54,857 nt of DNA from Burkholderiaceae bacterium. Lineage in GTDB: Bacteria > Pseudomonadota > Gammaproteobacteria > Burkholderiales > Burkholderiaceae_E. Positions 33,898 to 46,329 of the stretch are shown here, one piece after another. The stretch is taken from assembly GCA_900299025.1 (NCBI GenBank), contig OMIE01000075.1, positions 1 through 54,857 of the forward strand. The letters are read 5' to 3'. The notes beneath the pieces are model-generated. The model saw only the letters and a program-made list of their open reading frames with translations. It did not search any database and had not been told where the DNA came from. A program made the translations under genes and the position numbers. Numbering within the stretch: position 1 is the first letter of the stretch; each line of letters starts with the position of its first letter.

Positions 33898-35604
33898 ATG
33901 ACAGATACCTATAAAAGCGCCTATGAGTCCTTTCAGTGGAAAGTTCCAGCGCAACTTAATATTGAACAATTAATCTGTTCGCGTTGGGCTAAAGACCAGG
34001 GGCGGATTGCAATTCGCTATGAGAACGAGTTCGGTCAGACAAGTGTCTGGACCTATCGCGATCTGCACCTGGCAGCAAATCGGCTTGCTTGCTCGCTACG
34101 CGAGTTAGGTGTCCAACGCGGTGACCGCGTGGCGATCGTCTTACCCCAACGCCCTATCACTGCTGTTGCTCATATTGCGCTTTATCGTCTTGGCGCGATC
34201 GCTATGCCTTTGTCGATCCTATTTGGTCCAGAAGCTTTGGCCTACCGACTGGCTGATAGCGAAGCCTGCGGGCTTATTGCGGACGCTTCAGCACTGCCCG
34301 CGCTTCGAAGCGCAAGGCCAGACTGTGTGCGATTCATGGCCATTGCTGCCGAGGAGCACACGGGTGATGTGCTTGATCCCAGCGATCAGGAATTTGACGT
34401 TCAGGATTTGCTCGATCAGGGGCACCCTCGATTCACTGCGGTCAAAACGCTTGCCTCAGAGCCTGCTCAATTGCTCTACACCAGCGGCACGACAGGCCCG
34501 CCCAAGGGCGCATTGATTCCTCACCGTGCTTTGATTGGCAACTTGCCAGGTTTTGTCGCCTCGCAAAACTGGTTTCCCGACCAGGCAACCTGCTTTTGGT
34601 CGCCTGCAGACTGGGCCTGGACCGGTGGGCTCATGGACGCTTTGCTGCCAAGCCTTTACTTTGGTCAGTCGATTCTCGCCTACAAGGGACGATTCTCAGG
34701 TGAAATCGCCTACGAGCTCTTAGAACGATATGCTATTTCACATGCTTTTTTATTTCCCACCGCATTAAAAGCGATGCTCAAATCCGATGCCGATCCGCGC
34801 GCAACGAAAACACTCAATCTTCGAGCGGTCATGTCAGCTGGCGAATCGGTCGGTCCCACGCTTTATGACTGGTGCGAGCAAGCCTTGGGCCTTACCGTCA
34901 ACGAAATGTTCGGGCAGACCGAGATGAACTATGTCGTGGGTAATTGCTCGCGCTATTGGGAGAGTCGATCAGGATCGATTGGACGACCCTACCCTGGGCA
35001 TCGGGTTGCCGTCATTGATGACGAGGGCCTTGAAGTGCCAGCGGGCAGCATGGGAGAAGTCGCGGTCCATCGTAACGACCGACATGGACATCCAGACCCG
35101 GTGTTTTTCATTGAGTATTGGCGCAATCTCAAATCAACCGATGATAAATATAACGGTGATTGGTGTCGCACCGGGGACTTAGCCACGCGCGATGACGATG
35201 GCTTTTTATGGTACGCCGGACGAGCTGACGATATGTTTAAGGCTGCCGGCTATCGAATTGGCCCGGGCGAAATCGAACATTGCCTGCTTCAGCACCCCGA
35301 TGTGGCCAATGTGGCAGTCGTTCCCAAGCCTGATCGTGAACGTGGCAATTTGGTAAAAGCCTTTGTGGTACTTTCGCGGCCAGAAAATTACCGGGATTCA
35401 AACCAACAAGCCCAACTCATCAAGGCCCTACAGGCACAGGTCAAGCAAAAACTTGCGCCTTACGAATACCCAAAAGAAATCGAATTTATTGAAAACCTGC
35501 CCATGACAACCAGTGGCAAAGTGCAGCGCGCGATCCTACGCAAACTCGAAGCGGATCGGGTTGAGCAAGTACAACAACCAGGAGAAACCCATGCCAGCCT
35601 ATGA
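33898..35604 (+). CDS. AMP-forming acyl-CoA synthetase
   Basis: The 568-residue ANL-superfamily enzyme activates a carboxylic acid as acyl-AMP and then acyl-CoA. The P-loop is SGTTGPPKG (about 196-204), the adenine motif NEMFGQTEMNY, the hinge region WYAGRADDMFKAAGYRIGP, and the C-terminal catalytic Lys541 (TTSGKVQR). Overall it resembles medium-chain or acetyl-type synthetases (MACS). The substrate is unknown. It could feed the CoA-dependent catabolic blocks elsewhere in the window. It overlaps the carbonic anhydrase gene by 14 nt. Confidence 0.9.
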   Translation: MTDTYKSAYESFQWKVPAQLNIEQLICSRWAKDQGRIAIRYENEFGQTSVWTYRDLHLAANRLACSLRELGVQRGDRVAIVLPQRPITAVAHIALYRLGAIAMPLSILFGPEALAYRLADSEACGLIADASALPALRSARPDCVRFMAIAAEEHTGDVLDPSDQEFDVQDLLDQGHPRFTAVKTLASEPAQLLYTSGTTGPPKGALIPHRALIGNLPGFVASQNWFPDQATCFWSPADWAWTGGLMDALLPSLYFGQSILAYKGRFSGEIAYELLERYAISHAFLFPTALKAMLKSDADPRATKTLNLRAVMSAGESVGPTLYDWCEQALGLTVNEMFGQTEMNYVVGNCSRYWESRSGSIGRPYPGHRVAVIDDEGLEVPAGSMGEVAVHRNDRHGHPDPVFFIEYWRNLKSTDDKYNGDWCRTGDLATRDDDGFLWYAGRADDMFKAAGYRIGPGEIEHCLLQHPDVANVAVVPKPDRERGNLVKAFVVLSRPENYRDSNQQAQLIKALQAQVKQKLAPYEYPKEIEFIENLPMTTSGKVQRAILRKLEADRVEQVQQPGETHASL

Positions 35605-36118
35605 ACTCGAAGCTCACAGACCGCAATGCCACCCCAGCGTCTGGATAGCACCGGGCGCCCACGTGCTTGGGCAGGCGGAACTGGGTGCACGCTGCAGCGT
35701 CTGGTTCAACGCGGTCATCCGTGCCGACAATGATCGCATCAAGCTTGGCGAAATGGTCAACGTCCAGGATGGTGCTATTTTGCACACCGATCCAGGTTTT
35801 GAATTGATCCTCGGCAATCGAGTTTCGATTGGCCACCAAGCAATGGTTCATGGATGTCAGGTTGGCGATGGAAGCCTTATTGGCATCCAGGCCATCGTTT
35901 TAAATGGTGCTCGCATCGGCAAGCATTGCCTCATTGGCGCGGGCGCACTCATTACCGAGGGCAAAGAGATTCCAGACTTCAGCCTGGTCGTGGGATCGCC
36001 GGGCAAAGTGGTTCGCAGCCTAAGCCTTGAGGAGCGTGAAGGTATCGAACGTATTGCCAGCGTCTACGCTGAGCGCGCTGAGCGCTACCGGACCGGCCTT
36101 CTCCGCCTCGCAGACTGA
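35591..36118 (+). CDS. Gamma carbonic anhydrase-like hexapeptide protein
   Basis: The 175-residue left-handed beta-helix protein carries the zinc-site histidines of the gamma class: HTDPGF, then GHQAMVHGC. It also has the RADNDRIKLG and NVQDGAILH blocks shared with YrdA/PaaY proteins. Members either hydrate CO2, hydrolyse thioesters such as stalled acyl-CoAs (PaaY), or have no known activity. The coupling to an acyl-CoA synthetase gene makes a PaaY-like thioesterase role worth considering. ATG 35591 with GGAG upstream is chosen over earlier in-frame codons that lie inside the synthetase gene. Confidence 0.85.
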   Translation: MPAYELEAHRPQCHPSVWIAPGAHVLGQAELGARCSVWFNAVIRADNDRIKLGEMVNVQDGAILHTDPGFELILGNRVSIGHQAMVHGCQVGDGSLIGIQAIVLNGARIGKHCLIGAGALITEGKEIPDFSLVVGSPGKVVRSLSLEEREGIERIASVYAERAERYRTGLLRLAD

Positions 36119-36119
36119 T

Positions 36120-36980
36120 ATGGCTGACCAACTGCTTCGTTTCATGCTGCAAGGAGGCGGCGTGCGCGGCGAAATCGTACGCCTCGAACATGCCTGGCAA
36201 GAGGTTGTCCAGCGCCACAACTTACCCGCGTCGGTGCGCGATCGACTTGGAGAACTCTCTGCTGCGGCGCTTCTTTTGTCAGCCTCACTTAAATTTGAAG
36301 GCAAACTCGTCTTGCAAATTCACGGCGACGGGCCTGTGTTGCTCTTTGTGGTCGAAAGCGATGCGATTGGCGGCTTTAGAGCGACGGTTAAGTGCCGCGA
36401 CGATGCAGCCATTGCCCCAGATGCCAGCCTAGCTGATCTTGTAAACAGGCAAGGTCAGGGTCGCTTTGTCGTCACACTTGACCCCGGGCGCGAGCATCCC
36501 GATAAACCGCCCTATCAAGGCATCGTTCCCTTTGAAGGTGACACCGTTGCCGAAGTTCTTGAACACTACATGCAACAGTCCGAGCAAATTCCTACTCGAA
36601 TGTGGTTGGCTAGCGATGGGCACAGAGCAAGCGGGCTGATGTTACAAAAACTACCCACCCAAAATCAGCAACAAAACGATAACAGTTGGGAACATTGCCA
36701 AATACTGGCCGACACCTTGAATCGACCAGAGATGTTACAAACCGATAATGAAACCCTGCTTCACCGCTTGTTCTGGGAGTCCCCACCACGTTTATTCGAT
36801 CAACATGCCTGCCATTTTCGCTGTAGTTGCTCGCGCGAGAAAGTTGCAGCGATGCTGCAAATGCTAGGCAAAGACGAAGTCGACAGCGTGCTTGTTGAAC
36901 AGGGCAGCGTGCAGATCAACTGCGACTACTGCAATGCACTTTATCGTTTTGGCGCCGATGACTGTGAGGCACTCTGGTAA
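36120..36980 (+). CDS. hslO: Redox-regulated chaperone Hsp33
   Basis: Hsp33 is a holdase switched on by oxidation plus heat or bleach. The 286-residue protein has the N-terminal core and the C-terminal zinc switch: Cys235-x-Cys237 and Cys268-x-x-Cys271, all present. Upstream blocks TVKCRDD and [12 protein letters not shown] are typical. ATG 36120 comes 1 nt after the carbonic anhydrase stop, so the synthetase, anhydrase and chaperone genes form one operon. Its last 40 nt overlap the convergent ftsB gene. Confidence 0.95.
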   Translation: MADQLLRFMLQGGGVRGEIVRLEHAWQEVVQRHNLPASVRDRLGELSAAALLLSASLKFEGKLVLQIHGDGPVLLFVVESDAIGGFRATVKCRDDAAIAPDASLADLVNRQGQGRFVVTLDPGREHPDKPPYQGIVPFEGDTVAEVLEHYMQQSEQIPTRMWLASDGHRASGLMLQKLPTQNQQQNDNSWEHCQILADTLNRPEMLQTDNETLLHRLFWESPPRLFDQHACHFRCSCSREKVAAMLQMLGKDEVDSVLVEQGSVQINCDYCNALYRFGADDCEALW

Positions 36981-37297
36981 GCAAGACCGACCGTCCGGAT
37001 CTCGTGCGCTGTCGCATCAGAGGCTTCGGTCACCTGAACAAAGACCTCGGTAGCCTTGACCATACCGAGTTCATAGCGAGCACGTTCTTCGATCGACACG
37101 GTCCCAACTTGTAAATCGCGGACATCGGCCTCAAGTGCGGCATTTCGATGGATCAACCGTTGGTTTTCTGCCCGTTGAATCTGCACCTGACGATCAAGCT
37201 CCCAAACGCGCAGCCACCCACCTTTTCCAATCCACAAAGGGTATTGGATCAGCAAAAGCAGGCCGATGAGCAAATAGCTAAGGTGTCTTGAAGTCAT
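36941..37297 (-). CDS. ftsB: Cell division protein FtsB
   Basis: FtsB is a small bitopic protein of the divisome that forms a complex with FtsL and FtsQ. The 118-residue protein has one membrane helix (residues 6-22), a coiled coil (about 30-65, [20 protein letters not shown]) and the short conserved patch [20 protein letters not shown] tail of about 20 residues lies beyond this. It follows eno at 21 bp, a pairing conserved in proteobacteria. The region before its ATG has no Shine-Dalgarno sequence and instead has a 9-bp hairpin. Its 3' end overlaps convergent hslO by 40 nt. Confidence 0.93.
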   Translation of the reverse strand: MTSRHLSYLLIGLLLLIQYPLWIGKGGWLRVWELDRQVQIQRAENQRLIHRNAALEADVRDLQVGTVSIEERARYELGMVKATEVFVQVTEASDATAHEIRTVGLAYQSASQSSAPKR

Positions 37298-37300
37298 GAA

Positions 37301-41209
<3,909 letters not shown>

Positions 41210-41261
41210 CCGTGCATGCCATGATCGAGCCATCTTTTTCAATTGACCTGGAGAGCGAGAA

Positions 41262-41642
41262 ATGGACCAGAAAATGTATGACGATGGATTAAAAGTTCGC
41301 AAAGAAGTACTCGGCGAAGAATATGTCAATAAGGCCATTCAAAATGCTGATGACTTTAACCGCCCCTTTCAAGAACTTGTCACCGAATTTTGTTGGGGTG
41401 CTTGCTGGACCCGTCCCGGCCTCGATCGGCGCACCCGTAGCATGCTCAACCTTGCAATGCTCTCAGCGCTCGGTCGCGCTCATGAACTGAAACTCCATAT
41501 CCGTGGAGCCTTGACCAATGGCGTAAGCAAGGAAGAAATTCGCGAAGTACTCATCCAATCGGCGGTTTATGCAGGCATTCCTGCCGGGGTGGAAGCCTTC
41601 CGTTGCGCCAAGGAAGTCTTTGCCGAACTCGATAAGCAGTGA
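41262..41642 (+). CDS. Carboxymuconolactone decarboxylase-family protein
   Basis: The 126-residue protein matches the PcaC-like family: FNRPFQELVTEFCWGACWTR near residue 32, then RTRSMLNLAMLSALGR and HELKLHIRGALTNGVSKEEI. Family members decarboxylate 4-carboxymuconolactone in protocatechuate degradation, but many are of unknown function. It lacks the CXXC pair of AhpD-type peroxidases. A GGAGAG lies before the ATG. It opens a tight operon with a hydroxyacid dehydrogenase (7-bp gap) and a lactonase-like MBL enzyme, with no protocatechuate genes nearby. Confidence 0.9.
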   Translation: MDQKMYDDGLKVRKEVLGEEYVNKAIQNADDFNRPFQELVTEFCWGACWTRPGLDRRTRSMLNLAMLSALGRAHELKLHIRGALTNGVSKEEIREVLIQSAVYAGIPAGVEAFRCAKEVFAELDKQ

Positions 41643-41649
41643 GGCCAAC

Positions 41650-42576
41650 ATGACTGAGACTCCGATGCTTGGTTTTATTGGCCTGGGCAATATGGGTTTA
41701 CCGATGGCCTCGCGTATGCTTGCCGCTGGGCACAAACTCGTTGCCTTCGATCTTCGAAGGGAAGCTTGCGATGCGCTGGCAGCACAGGGCGCTGAGATTG
41801 CGACAAGCCCGCGAGCTGTCGCCGATCGAGCCAAGACGGTGTTTTTGAGCTTACCCACGCCGCAAGTTGTTCGGGCCGTCATCGAAGGCCAGCATCAAGC
41901 CGAGGGGCTCATCGGTGCAGCATCCATAAAAGTCTTGGTTGATTTATCGACCACGGGGGCGAGCATCACCAAGGCGCTGGCGCAGCAAGTTCAAGCAGTT
42001 GGCATTCGCTATGTTGATTCGCCGGTAAGTGGTGGCGTCAATGGTGCGGTTAAAGGTACGCTTGCAGTCATGTGCGCTTGTGCTCGCACCGATTATGAAT
42101 CGCTCGAAGCACTCCTTTCTGTCTTTGGCAAAGCCTTTCATGTGGGTGAAACCCCTGGCCTTGGTCAGAGCATGAAGCTTGCGAACAATATGCTTTCTGC
42201 AACGGCCATGGCAGCCAGCGCTGAGGCTATCGCCTTTGGCGTCAAACAGGGGCTCGACCCCATGGTGATGGCAGAGGTCATCAATGTGTCAACCGGCGCA
42301 AACACAGCGATTCGCGATAAGTTCCCCAAAGCCATCATCCCAAGGCTTTTTAACTTTGGCTTTGCAAGTGGCTTGATGAATAAAGATGTTCAGCTCTGTC
42401 TCCAGGAGGCGCAGGCTTGCGGCGTTCCGATGGCCGTTGGCTCAGCGGTTGGTGCAATTTGGAACGAAACCGTCGAGCAACTCGGAGCTGAAAGTGACTT
42501 TACGGAGGTCGCAAAAATTATCGAGACGAAGGCTGGTGTTGTGATTGAAGTTAAAACACCATCATCCAAGGAGTAG
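41650..42576 (+). CDS. 3-hydroxyisobutyrate dehydrogenase-family protein
   Basis: The 308-residue beta-hydroxyacid dehydrogenase has the NAD motif FIGLGNMGLPMA (9-20), the substrate loop DSPVSGG (123-129) and the catalytic Lys176 (MKLANNML). The C-terminal helical domain is complete. Family substrates include 3-hydroxyisobutyrate, tartronate semialdehyde and related 3-hydroxy acids. The specific substrate is not evident. It sits between the CMD-family and MBL genes, whose chemistry (decarboxylation, ring or lactone opening) suggests a short pathway for an oxo-acid. A paralog is at 46330-47220. Confidence 0.9.
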   Translation: MTETPMLGFIGLGNMGLPMASRMLAAGHKLVAFDLRREACDALAAQGAEIATSPRAVADRAKTVFLSLPTPQVVRAVIEGQHQAEGLIGAASIKVLVDLSTTGASITKALAQQVQAVGIRYVDSPVSGGVNGAVKGTLAVMCACARTDYESLEALLSVFGKAFHVGETPGLGQSMKLANNMLSATAMAASAEAIAFGVKQGLDPMVMAEVINVSTGANTAIRDKFPKAIIPRLFNFGFASGLMNKDVQLCLQEAQACGVPMAVGSAVGAIWNETVEQLGAESDFTEVAKIIETKAGVVIEVKTPSSKE

Positions 42577-42580
42577 CGCT

Positions 42581-43360
42581 TTGGACACGTACGAAGTTTA
42601 CGCCCTCAAATACGCCGACCACCCGAACAGGCCTGCAGCCAATAACTTTATCGGTCATGATGAACACGATGGCACCATGCCTATCGATTATTTTATCTGG
42701 CTGATCAAGCAAGGCAGTAAACACTGGATTGTCGATACCGGCTTCAGTCGACAAGCCGGCGAATCACGTGGAAGACGATTCCTCGCCTGCCCAGGCGATA
42801 CGCTTCAAGCCATGGGGGTAGATCCAGCAAGCATTACCGATGTGATCATCACCCATATGCATTATGACCATTGCGGCAATCATCACTTATTTGGTGGTGC
42901 ACGCTTTCACCTGCAAGACCGCGAAATCGCCTATGCGACGGGACGATGCATGTGTTTTAAACCAATGCGCGAAGCCTACGATGAAGAGGATGTGGTCGCG
43001 ATGGTTCGCCGCGTGCATCGCGGTAAAGCAGTGTTTCACGACGGCGATGAGGAGATTGCGCCAGGTCTGAGTGTTCATCGCATCGGTGGGCACACCATGG
43101 GATTGCAAAGCCTGCGCATTCACACTCGAAAAGGCTGGCTGGTGCTCGCCTCCGATGCGGCGCATCTCTACGCCAACATGGAACAATCAAGGCCATTTCC
43201 TATTGTTTATAACGTCGCCGATATGCTTGAAGGCCATCAAAGGCTTTATCGATTAGCTTCTAGCCCAGATCTGGTCATACCGGGTCACGACCCTCTGGTG
43301 ATGCAACGCTACCCCTCGCCTTCTGCTGAACTTGAGGGGCGTGTTGTAAGACTTGACTAG
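42581..43360 (+). CDS. Lactonase-like MBL-fold hydrolase
   Basis: The 259-residue protein has the dinuclear metal motif HMHYDHCGN (92-100, giving His92, His94, Asp96, His97), further ligands GGHT and SDAAH, and PGHDP. The pattern resembles N-acyl-homoserine-lactonase relatives (AttM/AiiB group). The start is TTG 42581 with AAGGAG 7 nt upstream, giving MDTYEVYALKYADH; an upstream ATG-type frame begins inside the previous gene. Coupled to the dehydrogenase (4-bp gap). It may open a lactone made in this pathway or hydrolyse a quorum signal. The first fits its operon better. Confidence 0.86.
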   Translation: MDTYEVYALKYADHPNRPAANNFIGHDEHDGTMPIDYFIWLIKQGSKHWIVDTGFSRQAGESRGRRFLACPGDTLQAMGVDPASITDVIITHMHYDHCGNHHLFGGARFHLQDREIAYATGRCMCFKPMREAYDEEDVVAMVRRVHRGKAVFHDGDEEIAPGLSVHRIGGHTMGLQSLRIHTRKGWLVLASDAAHLYANMEQSRPFPIVYNVADMLEGHQRLYRLASSPDLVIPGHDPLVMQRYPSPSAELEGRVVRLD

Positions 43361-43375
43361 CGCTTGCGGCTTAGC

Positions 43376-43407
43376 GGTCCGCATCAATCAGATTAGGGAT
43401 GCGGACC
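43376..43407. repeat. Perfect 10-bp-arm hairpin between convergent genes
   Basis: GGTCCGCATC (43376-43385) and GATGCGGACC (43398-43407) are exact complements with a 12-nt spacer. The right arm lies in the last codons of the NIPSNAP gene, and the left arm 16 bp after the MBL gene stop. Stable on either strand but without a T-run, it is probably a shared barrier or rho-assisted terminator. Confidence 0.6.
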
Positions 43408-43710
43408 CCAGGGTGAGGCAAGCATCAGCTTATTTTGTTGTGATTGCAAGAGCGGTCTTAGTTTTTTCGCAAAAGCCATGAATTGCTCATCGCCAAAAAC
43501 ACCCGCCCAAAAGGCGCGGCGATCGGCATCGTCATCAAACTTCCATAAATGGATAATCTGGTTGATCGCGCCAACATCGCCTGTGAAATAACCAACAAGC
43601 TTGGCTGGATGCTTTTGAAGCGCTGGCCAGCCCTCTTGCTGATACAGCTGCACCACCTCGGACATCTTTCCGACCACAACATCATAAGTCCTGAGTTCAT
43701 AAATGGCCAT
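43393..43710 (-). CDS. NIPSNAP-family protein
   Basis: The 105-residue protein begins YELRTYDVVVGKMSEVVQLY and has GYFTGDVGAINQIIHLWKFD, the signature of the NIPSNAP family. These are ferredoxin-like alpha-beta dimers often encoded beside catabolic enzymes. Biochemical function is unknown. It is 25 bp after an SDR gene on the same strand and convergent with the lactonase-like gene. Size is typical of a single-domain bacterial NIPSNAP. Confidence 0.88.
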   Translation of the reverse strand: MAIYELRTYDVVVGKMSEVVQLYQQEGWPALQKHPAKLVGYFTGDVGAINQIIHLWKFDDDADRRAFWAGVFGDEQFMAFAKKLRPLLQSQQNKLMLASPWGPHP

Positions 43711-43735
43711 GGATCACACTCCTTTTCTAAAACTT

Positions 43736-44533
43736 TTAAGTAGGCCCGTCATCAGCAGAAATCACTGCTCCGTTGACAAAACCAGAACGACCGCTTGCAA
43801 GCATGAGCAAAACCGCATCGAGATCTTCGGGCTTTCCAACACGGCGGCGCGGTAAACGCGCAATCAGCTTTTGCCCAGCATCACTTTCAAAGTGGGCTTG
43901 ATTAATTTCGGTCAGAATATATCCTGGGCAGATCGCATTGACATTAATATTGTATCGGCCCCATTCGAGCGCCATCGACCGCGTCATATGCACGACTGCT
44001 GCTTTGCTCATGCAATAAATCCCAATCATCGACAGCACTTCGAGTCCTGCCATCGATGCGATGTTAATAATTCTTGAAGCCGGCATCGATTCAAGATTTG
44101 GCAAAAGCTTCGCGCGTTCGATCATCGACTTAGCCACCGCTTGCGCAACAAAAAAGGCGCCACGGGTGTTTGTATTGAAAACAAAATCGAAGTCCTTCTC
44201 GGTCACATCACTCAGTCGCTGTGTCGTGCTCACACCTGAATTGTTGACCAAGATGTCAATAGGCCCTGCTAGCGCCTGCGCCTGGGCAACGCCTGCTTCG
44301 ATCGAATCCACTGAACTGACATCCATACACACACAGTTAACCCTCGCACCTTTTGCCTCGAGCCTATCGCGAAGGGCCTCAAGTCGGTCCATGCGTCGAG
44401 CTGCAATCACCAGCTTGCAGCCTTGCTCTGCGAGCACCGTCGCAAAGCGAGCGCCGAGCCCGCTCGAAGCGCCAGTCACCAGCGCCAACTTTCCATCAAG
44501 GCCAAACCAATTCGAGCCTGTTTGCGAATCCAT
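43736..44533 (-). CDS. Short-chain dehydrogenase/reductase
   Basis: The 265-residue classical SDR has TGASSGLG (20-27), NNSG (97-100), the catalytic Ser160 (NIASMAGL) and Tyr173-x-x-x-Lys177 (IYCMSKAA). An acidic or basic residue at the end of strand 2 (AARRMDRLE) suggests NADP preference. The substrate is unknown. It has features of the FabG-like branch. ATG 44533 is preferred over a TTG at 44554. It is followed by the NIPSNAP gene and diverges from ETF-ubiquinone oxidoreductase. Confidence 0.9.
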   Translation of the reverse strand: MDSQTGSNWFGLDGKLALVTGASSGLGARFATVLAEQGCKLVIAARRMDRLEALRDRLEAKGARVNCVCMDVSSVDSIEAGVAQAQALAGPIDILVNNSGVSTTQRLSDVTEKDFDFVFNTNTRGAFFVAQAVAKSMIERAKLLPNLESMPASRIINIASMAGLEVLSMIGIYCMSKAAVVHMTRSMALEWGRYNINVNAICPGYILTEINQAHFESDAGQKLIARLPRRRVGKPEDLDAVLLMLASGRSGFVNGAVISADDGPT

Positions 44534-44653
44534 AAAAAAGCCCTTAAGTATCAAAGCTATGATGGTCTCACAGACCGCAATGAACCGGCGCCGTTTGCCC
44601 TAAAGGCATAGATTGGCTGACAATCGCAAAGTTTCACTATTGTGGGGATCGAC

Positions 44654-46300
44654 ATGAGCAGCGAACGCGAGTCCATGGAGTTTGATGTGTTGATTGTGGG
44701 CGGAGGTCCAGCCGGCCTGGCAGCCGCTATTCGTTTGAAACAACTTGCAAAAGACAAAGGCAGCGATTTGCAAGTCTGTTTGATCGAAAAAGGCTCCGAA
44801 GTAGGCGCCCACACGCTCTCGGGTGCAGTCATGGATCCACTCGCCATGAACGAGCTATTTCCAGACTGGAAAGCGCTTGGCGCGCCCCTAGACACCGAGG
44901 TCGCCGAAGACCGTTTTCTGTTTCTTTCAAAAAACGACAGCACCTCTATTCCGCCTTGGGCACTTCCCGATTGTTTCGTGAACCACGGCAACTACATCGT
45001 TAGCTTGTCCAATGTTGTGAAGTGGATGGGAAAACAAGCCGAAGCCTTAGGGGTCGATGTTTACCCAGGATTTCCAGCAGCAGAAATTTTGTATAACGAC
45101 GATGGCTCAGTAAAAGGCGTCATCACAGGTGATATGGGTATTGCACGCGATGGCTCACAGCGTGGCGACTATCAACCAGGTATGGCCTTACTTGCGAAGT
45201 ACACTTTCTTTGCTGAAGGATCCAGAGGCCATCTTGGGCGCCAACTCATCGAACGTTTCCGACTTGACGAGGGTAAAGATCCCCAAAGCTATGGGATTGG
45301 ACTAAAAGAGCTCTGGGAAATCGATCCAAAGCAGCATCAAGAAGGCCTAGTCATTCATACCGCGGGATGGCCACTTGAAAGTGACACCTATGGGGGATCT
45401 TTCCTGTATCACATGAAAGACAATCTGGTCACAACCGGATTTGTTGTAGGACTAGGCTATAGCAATCCCTGGCTTTCACCGTTCGATGAATTTCAACGTT
45501 ACAAAACACACCCATCGATTCGTCGATTTTTTGAAGGCGGCAAACGCATCGGTTACGGTGCAAGAGCCATTACAGCGGGCGGACTCAATAGCCTGCCACG
45601 CTTTGTCTTTCCTGGCGGCGCACTCCTTGGCTGCGATGCTGGATTCTTAAACGCTTCAAGAATTAAAGGTAGTCACGCTGCCATCAAGACTGGCATGCTT
45701 GCCGCCGAAGCCGCCTTTGAAGCCATTGCGGCGGGTCGCGCCAGCGATCAGCTTGATCGTTATCCGCAGGCCTTCGAAGCCTCGTGGCTTTATCAAGAGT
45801 TATATAAAGCGCGGAATTTCAAACCGGCGATGAGCAAGGGTTTATGGATGGGAACGCTGATTGTGGGTATTGATCAGGTGCTCTTTAAGGGTAAGGCGCC
45901 ATTTACCTTGCACCAAAACCATCGTGATCACGAGATGCTTAAGCCAGCCTCAGCTTGTCAGGCGATTGAATATCCTAAACCAGACGGGAAAATTACTTTT
46001 GATCGACTCTCTTCAGTATTTATAGCGAACACTAATCACGAGGAAGATCAACCCATTCATTTGACCCTAAAAGACGAAAGCGTTCCGGTTGCACTCAATC
46101 TGGAGCGATTTGCCGGCCCTGAACAACGCTATTGCCCGGCAGGTGTTTATGAGTATGTTGATGCAGAGCAAGGCAAAAGACTACAAATCAACGCGCAAAA
46201 CTGCGTTCACTGTAAGACCTGCGACATCAAGGACCCAAGTCAAAATATCGTGTGGGTCACACCTGAAGGCGGCGGCGGACCAAATTACGTCGGGATGTGA
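44654..46300 (+). CDS. Electron transfer flavoprotein-ubiquinone oxidoreductase
   Basis: ETF-QO passes electrons from reduced ETF to ubiquinone at the membrane, draining acyl-CoA dehydrogenases. The 548-residue protein has the FAD motif VGGGPAGLAAAIRL near residue 17, HTLSGAVMDPLAM, and the C-terminal ferredoxin-like 4Fe-4S ligands Cys494, Cys517, Cys520 and Cys523. Length is normal. I start at ATG 44654; a GTG four codons earlier is possible. The intergenic region holds small inverted repeats. It can serve the ACAD pair at 18484-20702; no etfAB is in the window. Confidence 0.96.
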   Translation: MSSERESMEFDVLIVGGGPAGLAAAIRLKQLAKDKGSDLQVCLIEKGSEVGAHTLSGAVMDPLAMNELFPDWKALGAPLDTEVAEDRFLFLSKNDSTSIPPWALPDCFVNHGNYIVSLSNVVKWMGKQAEALGVDVYPGFPAAEILYNDDGSVKGVITGDMGIARDGSQRGDYQPGMALLAKYTFFAEGSRGHLGRQLIERFRLDEGKDPQSYGIGLKELWEIDPKQHQEGLVIHTAGWPLESDTYGGSFLYHMKDNLVTTGFVVGLGYSNPWLSPFDEFQRYKTHPSIRRFFEGGKRIGYGARAITAGGLNSLPRFVFPGGALLGCDAGFLNASRIKGSHAAIKTGMLAAEAAFEAIAAGRASDQLDRYPQAFEASWLYQELYKARNFKPAMSKGLWMGTLIVGIDQVLFKGKAPFTLHQNHRDHEMLKPASACQAIEYPKPDGKITFDRLSSVFIANTNHEEDQPIHLTLKDESVPVALNLERFAGPEQRYCPAGVYEYVDAEQGKRLQINAQNCVHCKTCDIKDPSQNIVWVTPEGGGGPNYVGM

Positions 46301-46329
46301 ACTTAGAGGCGGTCGGATCGCGAAGACGA

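Noticed and set aside
44061-44603. 180-codon frame antisense to the SDR
   Set aside because: The SDR has the complete Ser-Tyr-Lys set; the antisense frame shows no family pattern.
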